Part shown: piece after piece, positions 10,931 through 22,900 of the stretch
Position numbering within the stretch: the first letter of the stretch is position 1
How the letters are laid out: each line of letters begins with the position of its first letter
Origin: Mycteria americana
Taxonomy: Eukaryota; Chordata; Aves; Ciconiiformes; Ciconiidae
Length of the DNA: 64,000 bases
Assembly: GCF_035582795.1 (NCBI RefSeq)
Contig: NC_134367.1
Location: 4,094,501 to 4,158,500 of the forward strand
Direction of reading: 5' to 3'
The notes under the pieces: model-generated
Databases searched by the model: none
What the model was told of the DNA's origin: nothing
Seen by the model: only the letters and a program-made list of their open reading frames with translations
Position numbers and translations under genes: made by a program

Positions 10931-13900
10931 GCCGGGGTCCCTGGACGGGGGGGTGGGAGGTGGGGGGTGCAATGCCCGCCCCCGACACCGGGGCTTCTCG
11001 GGAGGTGGTGGGTGCAATGCCGCCCCAACACTGGGGCTCCTCAGGAGGTGGGGGGTGCAATGCCCCCCCCAATACCAGGGCTCCTCAGGAGGTGGTGGGT
11101 GCAATGCCCCCCCCAATACCAGGGCTCCTCGGGAGGTGGTGGGTGCAATGCCGCCCCAACACTGGGGCTCCTCAGGAGGTGGTGGGTGCAATGCCCCCCC
11201 CCAAAACCAGGGCTCCTCAGGAGGTGGTGGGTGCAATGCCCCCCCCAATACCAGGGCTCCTCGGGAGGTGGGGGGTGCAATGCCCGCCTAATACCAGGGC
11301 TCCTCGGGAGGTGGTGGGTGCAATGCTCGCCTAATACCAGGGCTCCTCAGGAGGTGGTGGGTGCAATGCCCCCCCCCCCCCGACACCGGGGCTCCTCGGG
11401 AGGTGGTGGGTGCAATGCCCCCCCCAATACCAGGGCTCCTCGGGAGGTGGGGGGTGCAATGCCCCCCCCAATACTAGGGCTCCTCGGGAGGTGGTGGGTG
11501 CAATGCCCCCCCCAATACCAGGGCTCCTCAGGAGGTGATGGGCGCAATGCCCCCCCCCCAACACCGGGGCTCCTCGGGAGGTGGGGGGGTGCAATGCCCC
11601 CTGCCCCCCCCTCCCCCAGCGCCAGGGCTCCCTGGCAGAGGAGCTGGCCAGGAGGTGGTCCGTGCAGTGCCCCCATATGCTATGTTTCTTTAGCTGAGCA
11701 CCTGGGAAACGCTCCCTCTTCCACCCCCCGTGCAGCAGATCGCCAAGGTACTGGGCTGAGCTGGCCGAGAGACGCTCAGTGCAGCCCCACCCCGTGCAGC
11801 TGGACGTGGGGTTTTTCACGTCTGAGCTGGCTGCCTGTGATGCATCCCCCACCCCGAGCTGGGTTCCTCAGCCGAGCAGGCCTGGGGACAGGCCCTACAG
11901 CTTCTTGGCCAGCGGACAGTTAAATGCAGCGCCTGGCCATGTGCTGTTTGTGACACCCTGGGAATGTGTCCTGGCAGTGCCAAGGCTGGCGCTGGTCTTC
12001 GGGCTGGCCGGAGGGACATGGCCACGCAGGCGGGAGGACGTGAGCAAAAACTCGGGGCTGACCAAGGGTCTGGACGCTGCCAGAAAGGTGTGTTTGGAAA
12101 CAGCCACCTCAAAAACTATGCGATCGTTGGAGGGGGCTTGCTGCACACTCTTTTTTTGCTGTACAAATTTTGCTGACCCGTGCAGGAAATCTTCAAATGG
12201 TAATAGTAACGAGGATGCAAAGCTCAGCTGGCCTGGGGCCTTGTGTGTGTATATATGCTTTATATATTCTATTCATACAGAAATAACTGATTTCAGCATG
12301 TAGATCTCTCTCCAGTTAGTCCCAAGATGGGTTAATCGTCAAAATTAGGGGTTTGCTATAAGTTGCACTAGACACGTCTAATGCTGCGTTTGCGACTCCG
12401 CCGAGCAGTTGCAGGCGCCAGCCTGAACACTGGGTTATCTGTTGGGTTTCTGAGCCCTAGTTTGGCATTTTGGATGATGCCCCGTAGTTGTCGTCCAGCA
12501 TTTATGAAATGGTCGTCTGCAGCCTGTTTTGCAGGAAATGCAAAGAAATTCAGCGGTTTGGCCGGGGTTGCGTGGAAAGGTATGAGTGGGGCCAAGAATT
12601 AAACTTTTTTTTCCATGCTTGGTATATTAGCTAATGTAGAAATTAAGAAAAAAAAGGCCAGTTGATAAAACGCCTTGAAACCTGTTAGCACTGTCAGTAT
12701 GCTGCGTGCTGGCCTTCATCTTCCTGCAGTTATCTTTCTTGTCTGTCTTTTCTGTTCTTTAATCCTTGCGTTGCAGCTTGCTTGGATCAGGAGGGCTTCC
12801 TACCCTCAGGGCACAGAGACTTCTGCCTGGCATCCTAAAAATCCTATTGCTGGATCTTTGCAACCTATGGCTACGCAGGGATTGCTGCTGAATTACAGCT
12901 GACCCTGTAGTGGATCAGAAGAAACCCATTTTCAAAGCACAGTAGCTCCACTGAAGAGTTAAGGGACAAAAGAGGGAAATGCAAAATAGGCAGAATATAG
13001 AAATAGGCAGAACAGCAAGCTTACCAAAGGAATTAGTCTTGCTGGATCACATCAAAGAAGTGCTTTCATTGATGTTAACCCCATTAGGGGGTTAAATGGA
13101 ACCCCTGTGGTTACAGACTGCTTAATATTTGTGTCTGTGCTTGCTGGCTAAAGGAGCTGGTGGTGTAGGATTCAAGCATTAAAACCACCATGTCGTGCTG
13201 AGAAACACGGCACTGCCCAGGGTCTGCTCCTGAGCATGGTGTGCTACACCACAGCCCAGTCCCCTCCCCTGCCACAACTTTATTTGCAACTTCTTTGGAG
13301 TGAAATCTCCTTTTTTGAAGGCTGGGGAAGTGTGAAGCTCTTGCTCCCTGGTTCACATCCCTGCTCCGGGGAGAGTTTCCATGCATCTGCCAAGGACTGT
13401 TGAAAAACAGAGAACTTCTGGATGAGTGCTTGGAGCAGTGCTTCTCAGGCCAGGGTATTGGTAGTTGAGCTAAAATGTTTGGTTTCTTCTTGCTTATTTT
13501 TTTTGGCCCCATAAATCATGTGTTTTGCAGGCCAGGGCCCTGTCCGGCCCATTGCTCCATGGTTAGGATGTTTTCTTGGAAGGTGGGAGGCTCAAAACTG
13601 CAGCTTCATTGGCAGCTGAGCCAACATCATAACTCCTGGTGCTGGAGAGGACTTATGAGCCAGCATCATACCTCCTCTCCTGGTGATGGAGTGGAGGAGA
13701 GGGATGCTCCTGCCTTCCTTGCTGCTGGCCCCGTGGTCCTGCCTGTCCCTGGGACCCTTCAGGATCAATTCCTGCAGGTTCAGCTGCTTTGTGGAAAGGA
13801 CCAGACTTGTGCTGGCAGAGGGTGAACGTGGTGGCAAGGAGAAAGCAGAAAAGAGACCTCCTTGCCTGGGAAGGGGGGACCTAGGGCTAGGACAGAGCTG

Positions 13901-16900
13901 GAGCTTAAGCCCTACGATGAAACCAGGCTTGCTCTTCAGAATTGGGCGCTTCCAGTTGTGCGAAGGGGAGGTAACGCTGGAGTGTCCTCTTCCCAGCACT
14001 GTCACACGTGTTTTCTGGTGAAGACTGTGTGGCTTTGGTTGGCCCCTGTCATCCCCATGGATCTCAGGTTGGAGATCAGAGGGGACCATGGTGCCTGAGA
14101 ACCCTGCAGAGAAATGGGGAGCTGCAGGCAAACCACACTCACTGCGTAGTTGTTTTTATGATCTTAATTTCATAGAATCACGGAATGGTTTGGGTTGGAA
14201 GGGACCTTTAAAGGTCATCTGGTCCAACCCCCCTGCAGTGACCAGGGACATCTTCAACTCGAGCAGGTTGCTCAAAGCCGCATCCAACCTGGCCTTGAAT
14301 GTTTCCAGGGATGGGGCATCTACCACCTCTCTGGGCAACCTGGGCCAGTGTGTCACCACCCTCAGTGTAAAAAATTTCTTCCTTTGATTTGCCCAAATCA
14401 CCATGGAGCTAAATTCAGTATATGATGGAAGCTAGGGATGCAGTTAAGGTTTGGATGCAGAAGTGGAGTTAAATAAGTGTTCTAACCGTGCTGGGCTCTG
14501 GAGTTACTGCTAGCTCTTCCCTTGGCACGGTGTCGATGCGAGAGGTGCTTCTGGGATGGCATTTCAGCTTCTGCTCTGCCCTTCTTGGTTGCTGCTGGTG
14601 GAAGTTGCTGCTGAAAGGGGTAGGAGGCCGGGGCACTTGGATCGTGTCAGATGAACGTTTGCAGCTTGGTTGAAATGGAAAAACTCGGTCGTGCAAAGGA
14701 ACAGGAGGGCACAAGGCAGCTGCTCGTGAGCGCTCAGATGCGTGGTTTGACAGAGGTATTAAATACCCTTCAATTAAGGAAAAAATGCCAAATTTAACAG
14801 TATTGGCTCTAAGAGCCAGTCAGTTTTCCCTGGCTCCTTAATCGCCACTTGCACATTGTCATCCCAGAAAGAGCAATGCTTTCACCTCATAATTAGCGTT
14901 TAAGGCAGTCCAAGCTAGTTTCCATTTGTCAAACAATTAATAAACACGCCATCTCCTTGAAGTATCCCTGTGCTCATTTAGAGCTAGGGGATTATTTTAT
15001 ATAAATCCTGGAGCTGGTATTTCTCGCCATCAGGACTTCGTTTTTGCTTCAGCTGCAGAAATGTGGAGCCTGGGTGGGGAAGGAAGGGGTGGTGGGACTG
15101 GGAGGGGAAGTGGCTCTCCAGCAGCTTTCTGCTGGGGTGCTTGGACATGTGGGCTGGCTCCAGCGTCTTGTGCATGGAGATTTAAAAATACAGGGTATTT
15201 TGGCTCTATCTGCCAGTCCTGACATTCCTGTTGTCCAGTAAGGGACCCCGTTGTTCCCCCCAAAACTGGCTAAAAGGGTGCTGGGTGCAGAGAACGGAAA
15301 ATAGGAAAAGTACACCTGCTTTTTTCCCCTTCCTTATTTTGCATTTGGTTTTTCCAATATGCTGACCTCGGGCTCTGTCCTCTGGATCCTAGCGAGTGCT
15401 GGCTGAGAGCCTTCCATCTTGCTTGCAGGGTTGGATCTGACAGTGCCCTGCCCTGCCCAGGGAGACCTTACAGGCCCATCGCTTCCCCGATATGTGTCTT
15501 AGAAGGCCAAAAGCCATGGCGTAGTTCTCTGCATGAAGGGAAAAACCTGGGTTTCCTAACCAAGGTCAGGCCTGCTGCAGCTTTCACAGCGGTCAGCCCA
15601 CAGGGAGTTTGTGTGGAGGCACCTCTGTTGCTCAGAGTGGAGGTTCAAGACGTGGAGCTGTGTGAGCGGGTCCAGAGGAGGGCTGTGATGATAATCAGGG
15701 GCCTGGAGCATCTCCCGTATGAGGACAGGCTGAGAGAGTTGGGGTTGTTCAGCCTGGAGAAGAGAAGGCTCCAGGGAAACCCTATAGCAGCCTTCCAGTA
15801 CTTAAAGGGGCCTACAGGAAAGATGAGGAGGGACTCTTTATCAACGAGTGTAGTGATAGGACAAGGGGTAATGGTTTTAAAGTGCAAGAGGGTAGATTTA
15901 GATTAGATCTAAGGAAGAAATTCTTTACTGTGGGGGTGGTGAGGCACTGGAAGAGGTTGCCCAGAGAAGTTGTGGATGCCCCATCCCTGAAAGTGTTCAA
16001 GGCCAGGTTGGATGGGGCTTTGAGCGACCTGGTCTAGTGGAAGGTGTCCCTGCCCATGGCAGGGGGTTGGAACTAGATGATCTTTAAGGTCCCTGTATTG
16101 GGTCTGACTGAGATGGAGTTAATTTTCCACACAGCAGCCCTCATCGTGCTGTGCTTTGTATTGGTAGCTAGAAAGGCGTTGATAACACCCCAGTGTTTTG
16201 GCTCCCGCTGAGCAGTGCTCCCACAGCATCAAGGCTGTCTCCCCAACATTTCCCCCTCACCAGAAGGCTGGGGATGGGCAACATCTTGGGAGGGGACACA
16301 TCCAGGACAGCTGACCCAAACTGACCAAAGGGATATTCCATACCATATGGCATCTGCTCAGCAATAAAAGCTAAGAGAAAGGAATGGGGGGGGGGGCATT
16401 CATTATCACAACGTTTGTCTTCTGGAGCAACCGCTGTGTGTACTGAAGCCCTACTTCCCAGGAAGTGATTGGACATCGCCTCCTGATGGGAAGTAGAGAA
16501 TAAAATCTTCGTTTTCCTTTGCTTCTGCATTCAGCCTTTGCTTTTGCTTTATTAAACTGCCTTTATCTTGATCCACAAGTTTTTGACCCAATGTCCTGCT
16601 GGTAGAGTGGCTTGGTGGGCACCTGGCATCCAGCCAAGGTCAACCCACCACAGTCCCTTCCAACCCAAACCATTCTGTGATTCTGTGATGGTCACGGTAG
16701 GTGGGAAGTGCTGCTGTTGGTGCTTTCCATCCCTAACCTGCTCCTGTGACCCTGAGATTTGAGCAGCACGTTTCTAATGCATTTATTTTATGTTCCTGCA
16801 CAGGAGGGGACAGCCACTGTTCCCACATGAGGGCTGGGGAAGCTGACACCCAGGGTTTGATGGAGGAGGGATTGGATGTGGGTATCCCTTGACCAAAGCT

Positions 16901-19900
16901 GTAGGAGACACTGTTAAACAACAGTGGGGACCAGGAAGGTTTTCACATCACCACTTTCCATTCTGCTTGGTGGCTGAAATACCATATCACTTGAAACATG
17001 AAAGCGAATTTTACTGGAAGAGCTTGTATCTTCCAAGGCATCGATGATGTGGTGCCGGTGTGTGTTGTGGTGAGTTGGAACACTGCCGAAGGCTGCGTGG
17101 TTAATCTGAACTGTTTGTCCTGCCTAAAAGGCAATCCCAAGTAAGGGACGATTGTTCTTTCTCCCCCCCCCAGACATGCCGTCTGTATATTCTACCTAGT
17201 TCTCCGTGCCCTGGATACTATAGAGGATGACATGACCATCAGCTTAGATGTAAAGGTCCCGATGCTGCACGAGTTTCACTCCTATCTCTATCAACCAGAG
17301 TGGAAATACATGGAGAGCAAGGAGAAGGACCGGCAGGTGCTCGAGGACTTCCCAACGGTAAGACATCCACCTTGCTTCAGCAGCTTTATGTCACCTTTGT
17401 GTGCACGGTTGTCTCTCCACGTTACACCTGAATTCATTCAGTCCCTAGCGAGCCCGGAGCTCTTCGGAAGAGCTACATCACCTGCACGTGGAACTGGGTG
17501 CAGAGCTGGAGTGAGAACCCCAAACATTGTGCAACTCTCTGCGTGAGCCAGAGGTAACCTGGCTGTGGAAAAGTGCCAGCTCTGAAAAGTGGGTTTTTGC
17601 CTCCTCTGTTGGAAGAAGAGTAAATGACTGTTGTGTTGTGGAGAGCAGTTTGGATTTGTTGCCCAACACCGTGCATTGCATGGGTAGGGTGTCCTGTGAC
17701 CCCTAACAGGTAGGGAGAGGAGGAAAGCTGGTCTGGCGTCTGGCTTGTGGATGGACCAGCGTTTGTAGTGGTCCTGCAGGATTGGCTCTGGAGCTACAGG
17801 AGTCTGTCCACAGATCTTTGACATGCATAGAAGATAAAAAGCACCCTCGCTGTTAGTAACTATTTCCCAAAGTCTTACTGCTCTAAGGATGCTTCTAAAA
17901 GGAAGCCACAGAGAGTCTGCATCTCCACTAGCAAGCTAAACAGTATTGGACCCTGTTCTCTGACCTGGAGGCCAGTGGGGAAAGTCTGTCCATGTACAAG
18001 CTGTTGAACTCTCTTAGCATCCAGAACAGCGTGGTTGCATCCCAGACTGTCCTTAAGAAGTGGTTTCTGGCCCACGCTACTTCCCAAGCTCCGCCTGGGG
18101 ATTGCTTGGGGTCCAAAGCACATCCAGGGCCGTGCTAATGGGGTAGCTGTGCAGGTGATTGAGTCCATGCGTGATATTTAATGGTGCAGATGTAGCTGTA
18201 GGGCCTTGACTCTGTGCTGTAGGCACTCAGGATGGCAGGCAGGAGACCTGAAACCACGATGCTTGATTTGGGCTCCTGCCAGGTTTCAGCCCCAGCAGGA
18301 GCAGTGGGATGATGGAGCTTTGCAGTGCTGAGATGCAGCATCTCCCAGCACCGAAGGGAAACCCATGTGGCCAGTGTCCTAGAGGGGATCCATCAAGCTG
18401 AGAGCAGAAGGAGATGCTGTGGCTGGAAGGCAAGGCTGAGCTCTGCTGAGTGAGGATACAGAGGTCTGGTTTTGGTGAGGGCACAAGGACCAGCCCTTGG
18501 TAGATGCTGCAGTTTTGCTGTTGGTCACGTTGATCAAGAATAGCTGGGTTTATTTTTTAGGGGTTTTTTTTAAGCTCTGTTTAAGAAAAGGTATAATAGT
18601 TACAGTGAGGAGCGTTTCATTTTCTGATGAAGTTCTGTTTTGTTCAGCTTTTTACCATTTTATATTTATTCTATCCTTATTGGGCTTTCCCTAGCAGTGG
18701 GAATGGGATAATTGTTTGGAAAACGGCGGTGTATTGTAAATTTTGATGCTCAGCCTTGGGATAACAGTGGGTGTGCCCTATCTGAGAGGGGCATGTGCTA
18801 TAGGAGATGACTGTTGTCAGGGGATTCTTGATGTATAGCGATAGAGGTATGGTAGGTATGCCAGTGGCTTGGTACCTAAGAAGAGCTTTTGAGAAGGTGT
18901 TTATGGCACTTGGTTGTTCTCTCTTGGTGTGTACGTGTTTGCTTTTGCTTTATTAAATTGCCTTTATCTTGACCCACGAGTTTTTGACCCAAAACTCTGC
19001 TGAAGGCAAGAGTGGCACCTTGGTGAGACATCCTTAGTGAGGTGTTTGCTGGTCCTGTGGGTAACAGGAGAATGGCATGGATTGTTGGTGTTGCCCACCA
19101 GCACGTGTTTTGGGTGACCCATCGCATCAGCTGTTCACCTGTGGGTGGTTCATTCGGCTGCTGAAGGCAGAGTGGCACCTTGTGAGGTGTTTGCTGGGCA
19201 TGGGAGAGCTGAGATGTCCCAGGGATGGCCGTGAGAACGTGCAGAAAATGTACTGTCAACTCACTCGGGCAATCTGAGTTCATATTCAGGTAAGATTTTA
19301 ATAATATTTGGTAGAGGTGTAGTTGCAGGTCATGCTTCTCTGTGTAGTGGATTGAAGCCATTGAGACAGAAGCAGAGTCGATATGCTTATTTTACGGACA
19401 GACTGAGACACAGGGCAAGGACGTGCCAGCAGCCGTGGATAGAGTCAGGAGGAGAGCCTGGATCTGCGGTGGTGTCTGAGCTGTAGTCGTTCAGATTGCT
19501 TGTCCTTACCAGACACACACCCTGGGCTGGCTGTTGTTACCCACTGATGGAGAATAAAGCTCAGCACAATAAAACGTAATGCTCCACAGTTTTGGGAAGG
19601 GGAGGATGCGCTTTTTAATTTTTTTCAGTGTGAGAGCGATTGCATCACTGAATCGTGTTATTGGACATGCAGAAGAAGGATTTCACACTTTCTCCTTCGG
19701 TTAATGCCTTTCCAGTTGTGCAAAATATGCCCTGCAGAGCCAGAGCTGGAGAGGGCTCAGGAGAACAGAGCACCAGAAACCTCCCCTGTCTTTTCTCGTG
19801 TGTGATGGAGTGCTCTCACAAATTACAAAAAAAAACTCTGTGCACCAAGCGTAGCTAGTTTTGTCCTGAAACTCCCAGATGATACCAGTCCAAGGCCACA

Positions 19901-22900
19901 GAGCCTTCCCAAAGATACTGCTGTGTCTGATCTACAGCCAGAGATGGTTCCTTTTAGACTGAGAACAGACTGAGCCTGTGCTTTGAGGGCCTTGAAACAA
20001 CTGTGGTTGTGGGAGTTGTCCTAGATCTCCAGCCAGGGCAGGATAAGAGCCTGGTAAACAGTCTTTTTCTGATTTCTTAATAAATGTTGAGCTCTGCTAT
20101 TTTTTCCTGACACTGTCTTTTTTTTTTCCCCTCGTGGTGGTTTGTGCGGCAGATCTCCATGGAGTTCAGGAACCTGTCAAAGGTCTACCAGGACGTGATT
20201 TCAGATATTTGCCACAAGATGGGTGTCGGGATGGCAGAGTTCTTGGAGAAGAAGGTGGACTCTCAGCATGAGTGGGATAAGGTAAGTCAGCCCAGACAGA
20301 GGAGTGGACTGAACATGAGTAGGGTCCGCCTTGTCTCTGTGGAAAGAGGAGACAGAGCATCCTTGTGGGAAGAGAGTTCAGCTGGATGAGGGAGGCTGTG
20401 TGGGCTTGGGAAGGTTTTGAGAGACTGCTGGTCCTGTGGGTAACGGGAGGATGGCGTGGATTGTTGGTTTTGCCCACCAGCACGTGTTTTGGGTGACCCA
20501 TCACATCAGCTGTTCACCTGTGGGTGGTTCATTCGGCTGCTGAAGGCAGAGTGGCACCTTGGTGGGACATCCTTAGTGAGGTGTTTGCTGGGCATGGGAG
20601 AGCTGAGATGTCCCAGAGATGGCCATGAGAACGTGCAGAAAATGTACTGTCAAGTACTTCTGAGCATCATTTTTGTAAAACTCGCTGTGGCAAATAGGCA
20701 GCTCTTTGTAACTGCTCCTTTTATCTTGGTTTTTTTTTCTGCCCCTTCCCCTCTTGGTGCCTTGCAGTATTGTCACTACGTTGCTGGGCTGGTGGGAATC
20801 GGCCTTTCCCGTCTCTTCTCTGCATCAGAGCTAGAAGATCCTATTGTCGGGCAAGACACAGAGCTGGCGAACTCCATGGGCCTCTTCCTGCAGAAAACCA
20901 ACATCATCCGTGACTATCTGGAGGACCAGCTGGAGGGAAGGGAGTTCTGGCCCAGAGAGGTGAGGGGAAACACTGCCTTGGGGTGAGCATTTCTGCTGTG
21001 CCTCTTTGGGAAATGCACTAAGACTGAACGTACTGTTGTTGCTGCTTTAATACAGTGAGTTGCATCCTCTCGTTAGAAGGGTTCCTGCTGGAATTTCCTT
21101 GAAAATCCCCAAAGCCAGGGTTTTTCCCACCGTTTGTTGGTGTCCCTTGACAGTCTTTCATACTTCCATCCAAGACCTGTAATGGATGGAGCCAACCAGC
21201 CATGCTTCCCAGGACACCTGTCTCAGGAATGTTACAGGGTGCATAGCAGAAGGTGCACAGCTAAAATTGTAGCGTCTCTCATGTCCCTTTAAATCAAAGT
21301 TAACAGGAGAGACTTGACAGTCTGCTTTGATTGTATTAAGACCCTACAGTAAAGCTCTGCTGCGTGAGATCATTACTGTTGGTTGTACATCTCCTTGGTA
21401 ATAACAGTTCTTCTAATGCTAGCTAAGTTCCACATGTGTCTACAGCTGTCTGGGTGCAGATGTGGGGATGGGGTCATGTCTCCCCACACTGCCAAGGAAG
21501 AATGTGTTGGGCAGCTTTCTCCCCCCTCTCTGTTATATCAGTTCTAGGAATAAGGGAGGATAAGACTGGGTGAGATCTCGAGAGGTTACCTAGTCCGTTC
21601 CCAAAGGCAGGATCAGCTCTGCCTGTGTCTGACAGATGCTTGTCCACTGTTCTTGAAGCCCTTGAATTTTTCTGTCCCTTTCCATATGTGACTGACCTGT
21701 CTCATAGAGCATTTATTGATGTCAGCCTGATGTGTGAGGCGTCTTTTCCCTGCCTTGCCTCGAGAAGATGTGGAGATGAGTTGCATCCTTCTTCTTCACA
21801 ATCCCTTTGTATATACAAAGGCCACTGTCATGTCTCCGGAGCCTGCCCTTCCTTCTTTTCTTTAGCCTAGCAAGCCCCAGTCCTTCAAGGCTTTTGTGGG
21901 TGTCTGGTGGTTCTTGTTCTCCCAGACCTCGGACTGTTATTGATGTCTCTTACAGCATGAATGTGCCCTCCAACTTGTGAGTCCTTATCTTGGTGTTTAG
22001 GTTTGGAGCAGATACGCAAAGAAGCTCTCTGATCTTGCCAAACCAGAGAACATCGATATGGCTGTCCAGTGTCTGAATGAGCTCATCACCAACGCCCTCC
22101 ACCATGTCCCTGATGTCCTCACATACTTATCCCGCCTGAAAAACCAAAGTGTCTTCAACTTCTGCGCTATCCCCCAGGTGAGTTATGTTTTCAAGTGGTT
22201 CTTCATCGTCTGGAGCCCAGCTGATGAGAAGTTGGGTGAAGGAGGTTATGTATCATGTTAATATTAGCCTGTTTTACCCTCCATCTCTTCTGTCTCTTCC
22301 TTCTTTCACGATACCTACCGTTTCTGCTGCTGGTGAGATTGTGGCTCCACTCCAGAGTGTTTTGCTCTCAATTTCACTAGAGCCAAGGTTACTCCCTTGG
22401 CAAGCTCCTCGCAATGCAGTAAGGGCTCTTGGTGTTTCTCCTTAGGTGATGGCTATTGCCACCTTGGCTGCCTGCTATAACAACAAGCAGGTGTTCAGGG
22501 GGGTCGTGAAGATCCGGAAGGGACAAGCCGTCACTCTCATGATGGATGCCACAAACATACAAGCTGTCAAAGCCATCATGTATCAGTATGTGGAAGAGGT
22601 AGGTCGAGCAGCTTGCTTTGAGTAACTTCTGGCTGGTCCCATCCTCATTCCCATTGTGGAACTGGGAAAACAGGTGACTCTGTTAATCCTTTCCTTACCT
22701 CTGTCAGTCAGTTCAGTGGTACCAGGGCATGGTGACCCTGACACAGTTTTGGCTTGGACCAAACTGGGTGCTTGATGTGTTCCCTTGAACATACCCTTGG
22801 TCTGCACCTGTGTTGAGAGGTAGAGACTGAAGTCTCCTGGTGGAGAACCAGAGGAGTCGGCTGTCACAGTGCAGGGCTTCACCTGGGCTGAGCATGCACA

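Noticed and set aside
9979-11334. 451-codon frame spanning FDFT1 exon 1 and the minisatellite
   Set aside because: It is in a different phase from squalene synthase and stays open only because of GC-rich intron 1 and the 44-bp repeat.
19077-20986. Similar short frames (starting [16 protein letters not shown]) in FDFT1 introns 3 and 4, considered as duplicated exons
   Set aside because: The similarity is at DNA level across the whole duplicated segment, the frames lack family resemblance, and squalene synthase is complete without them.
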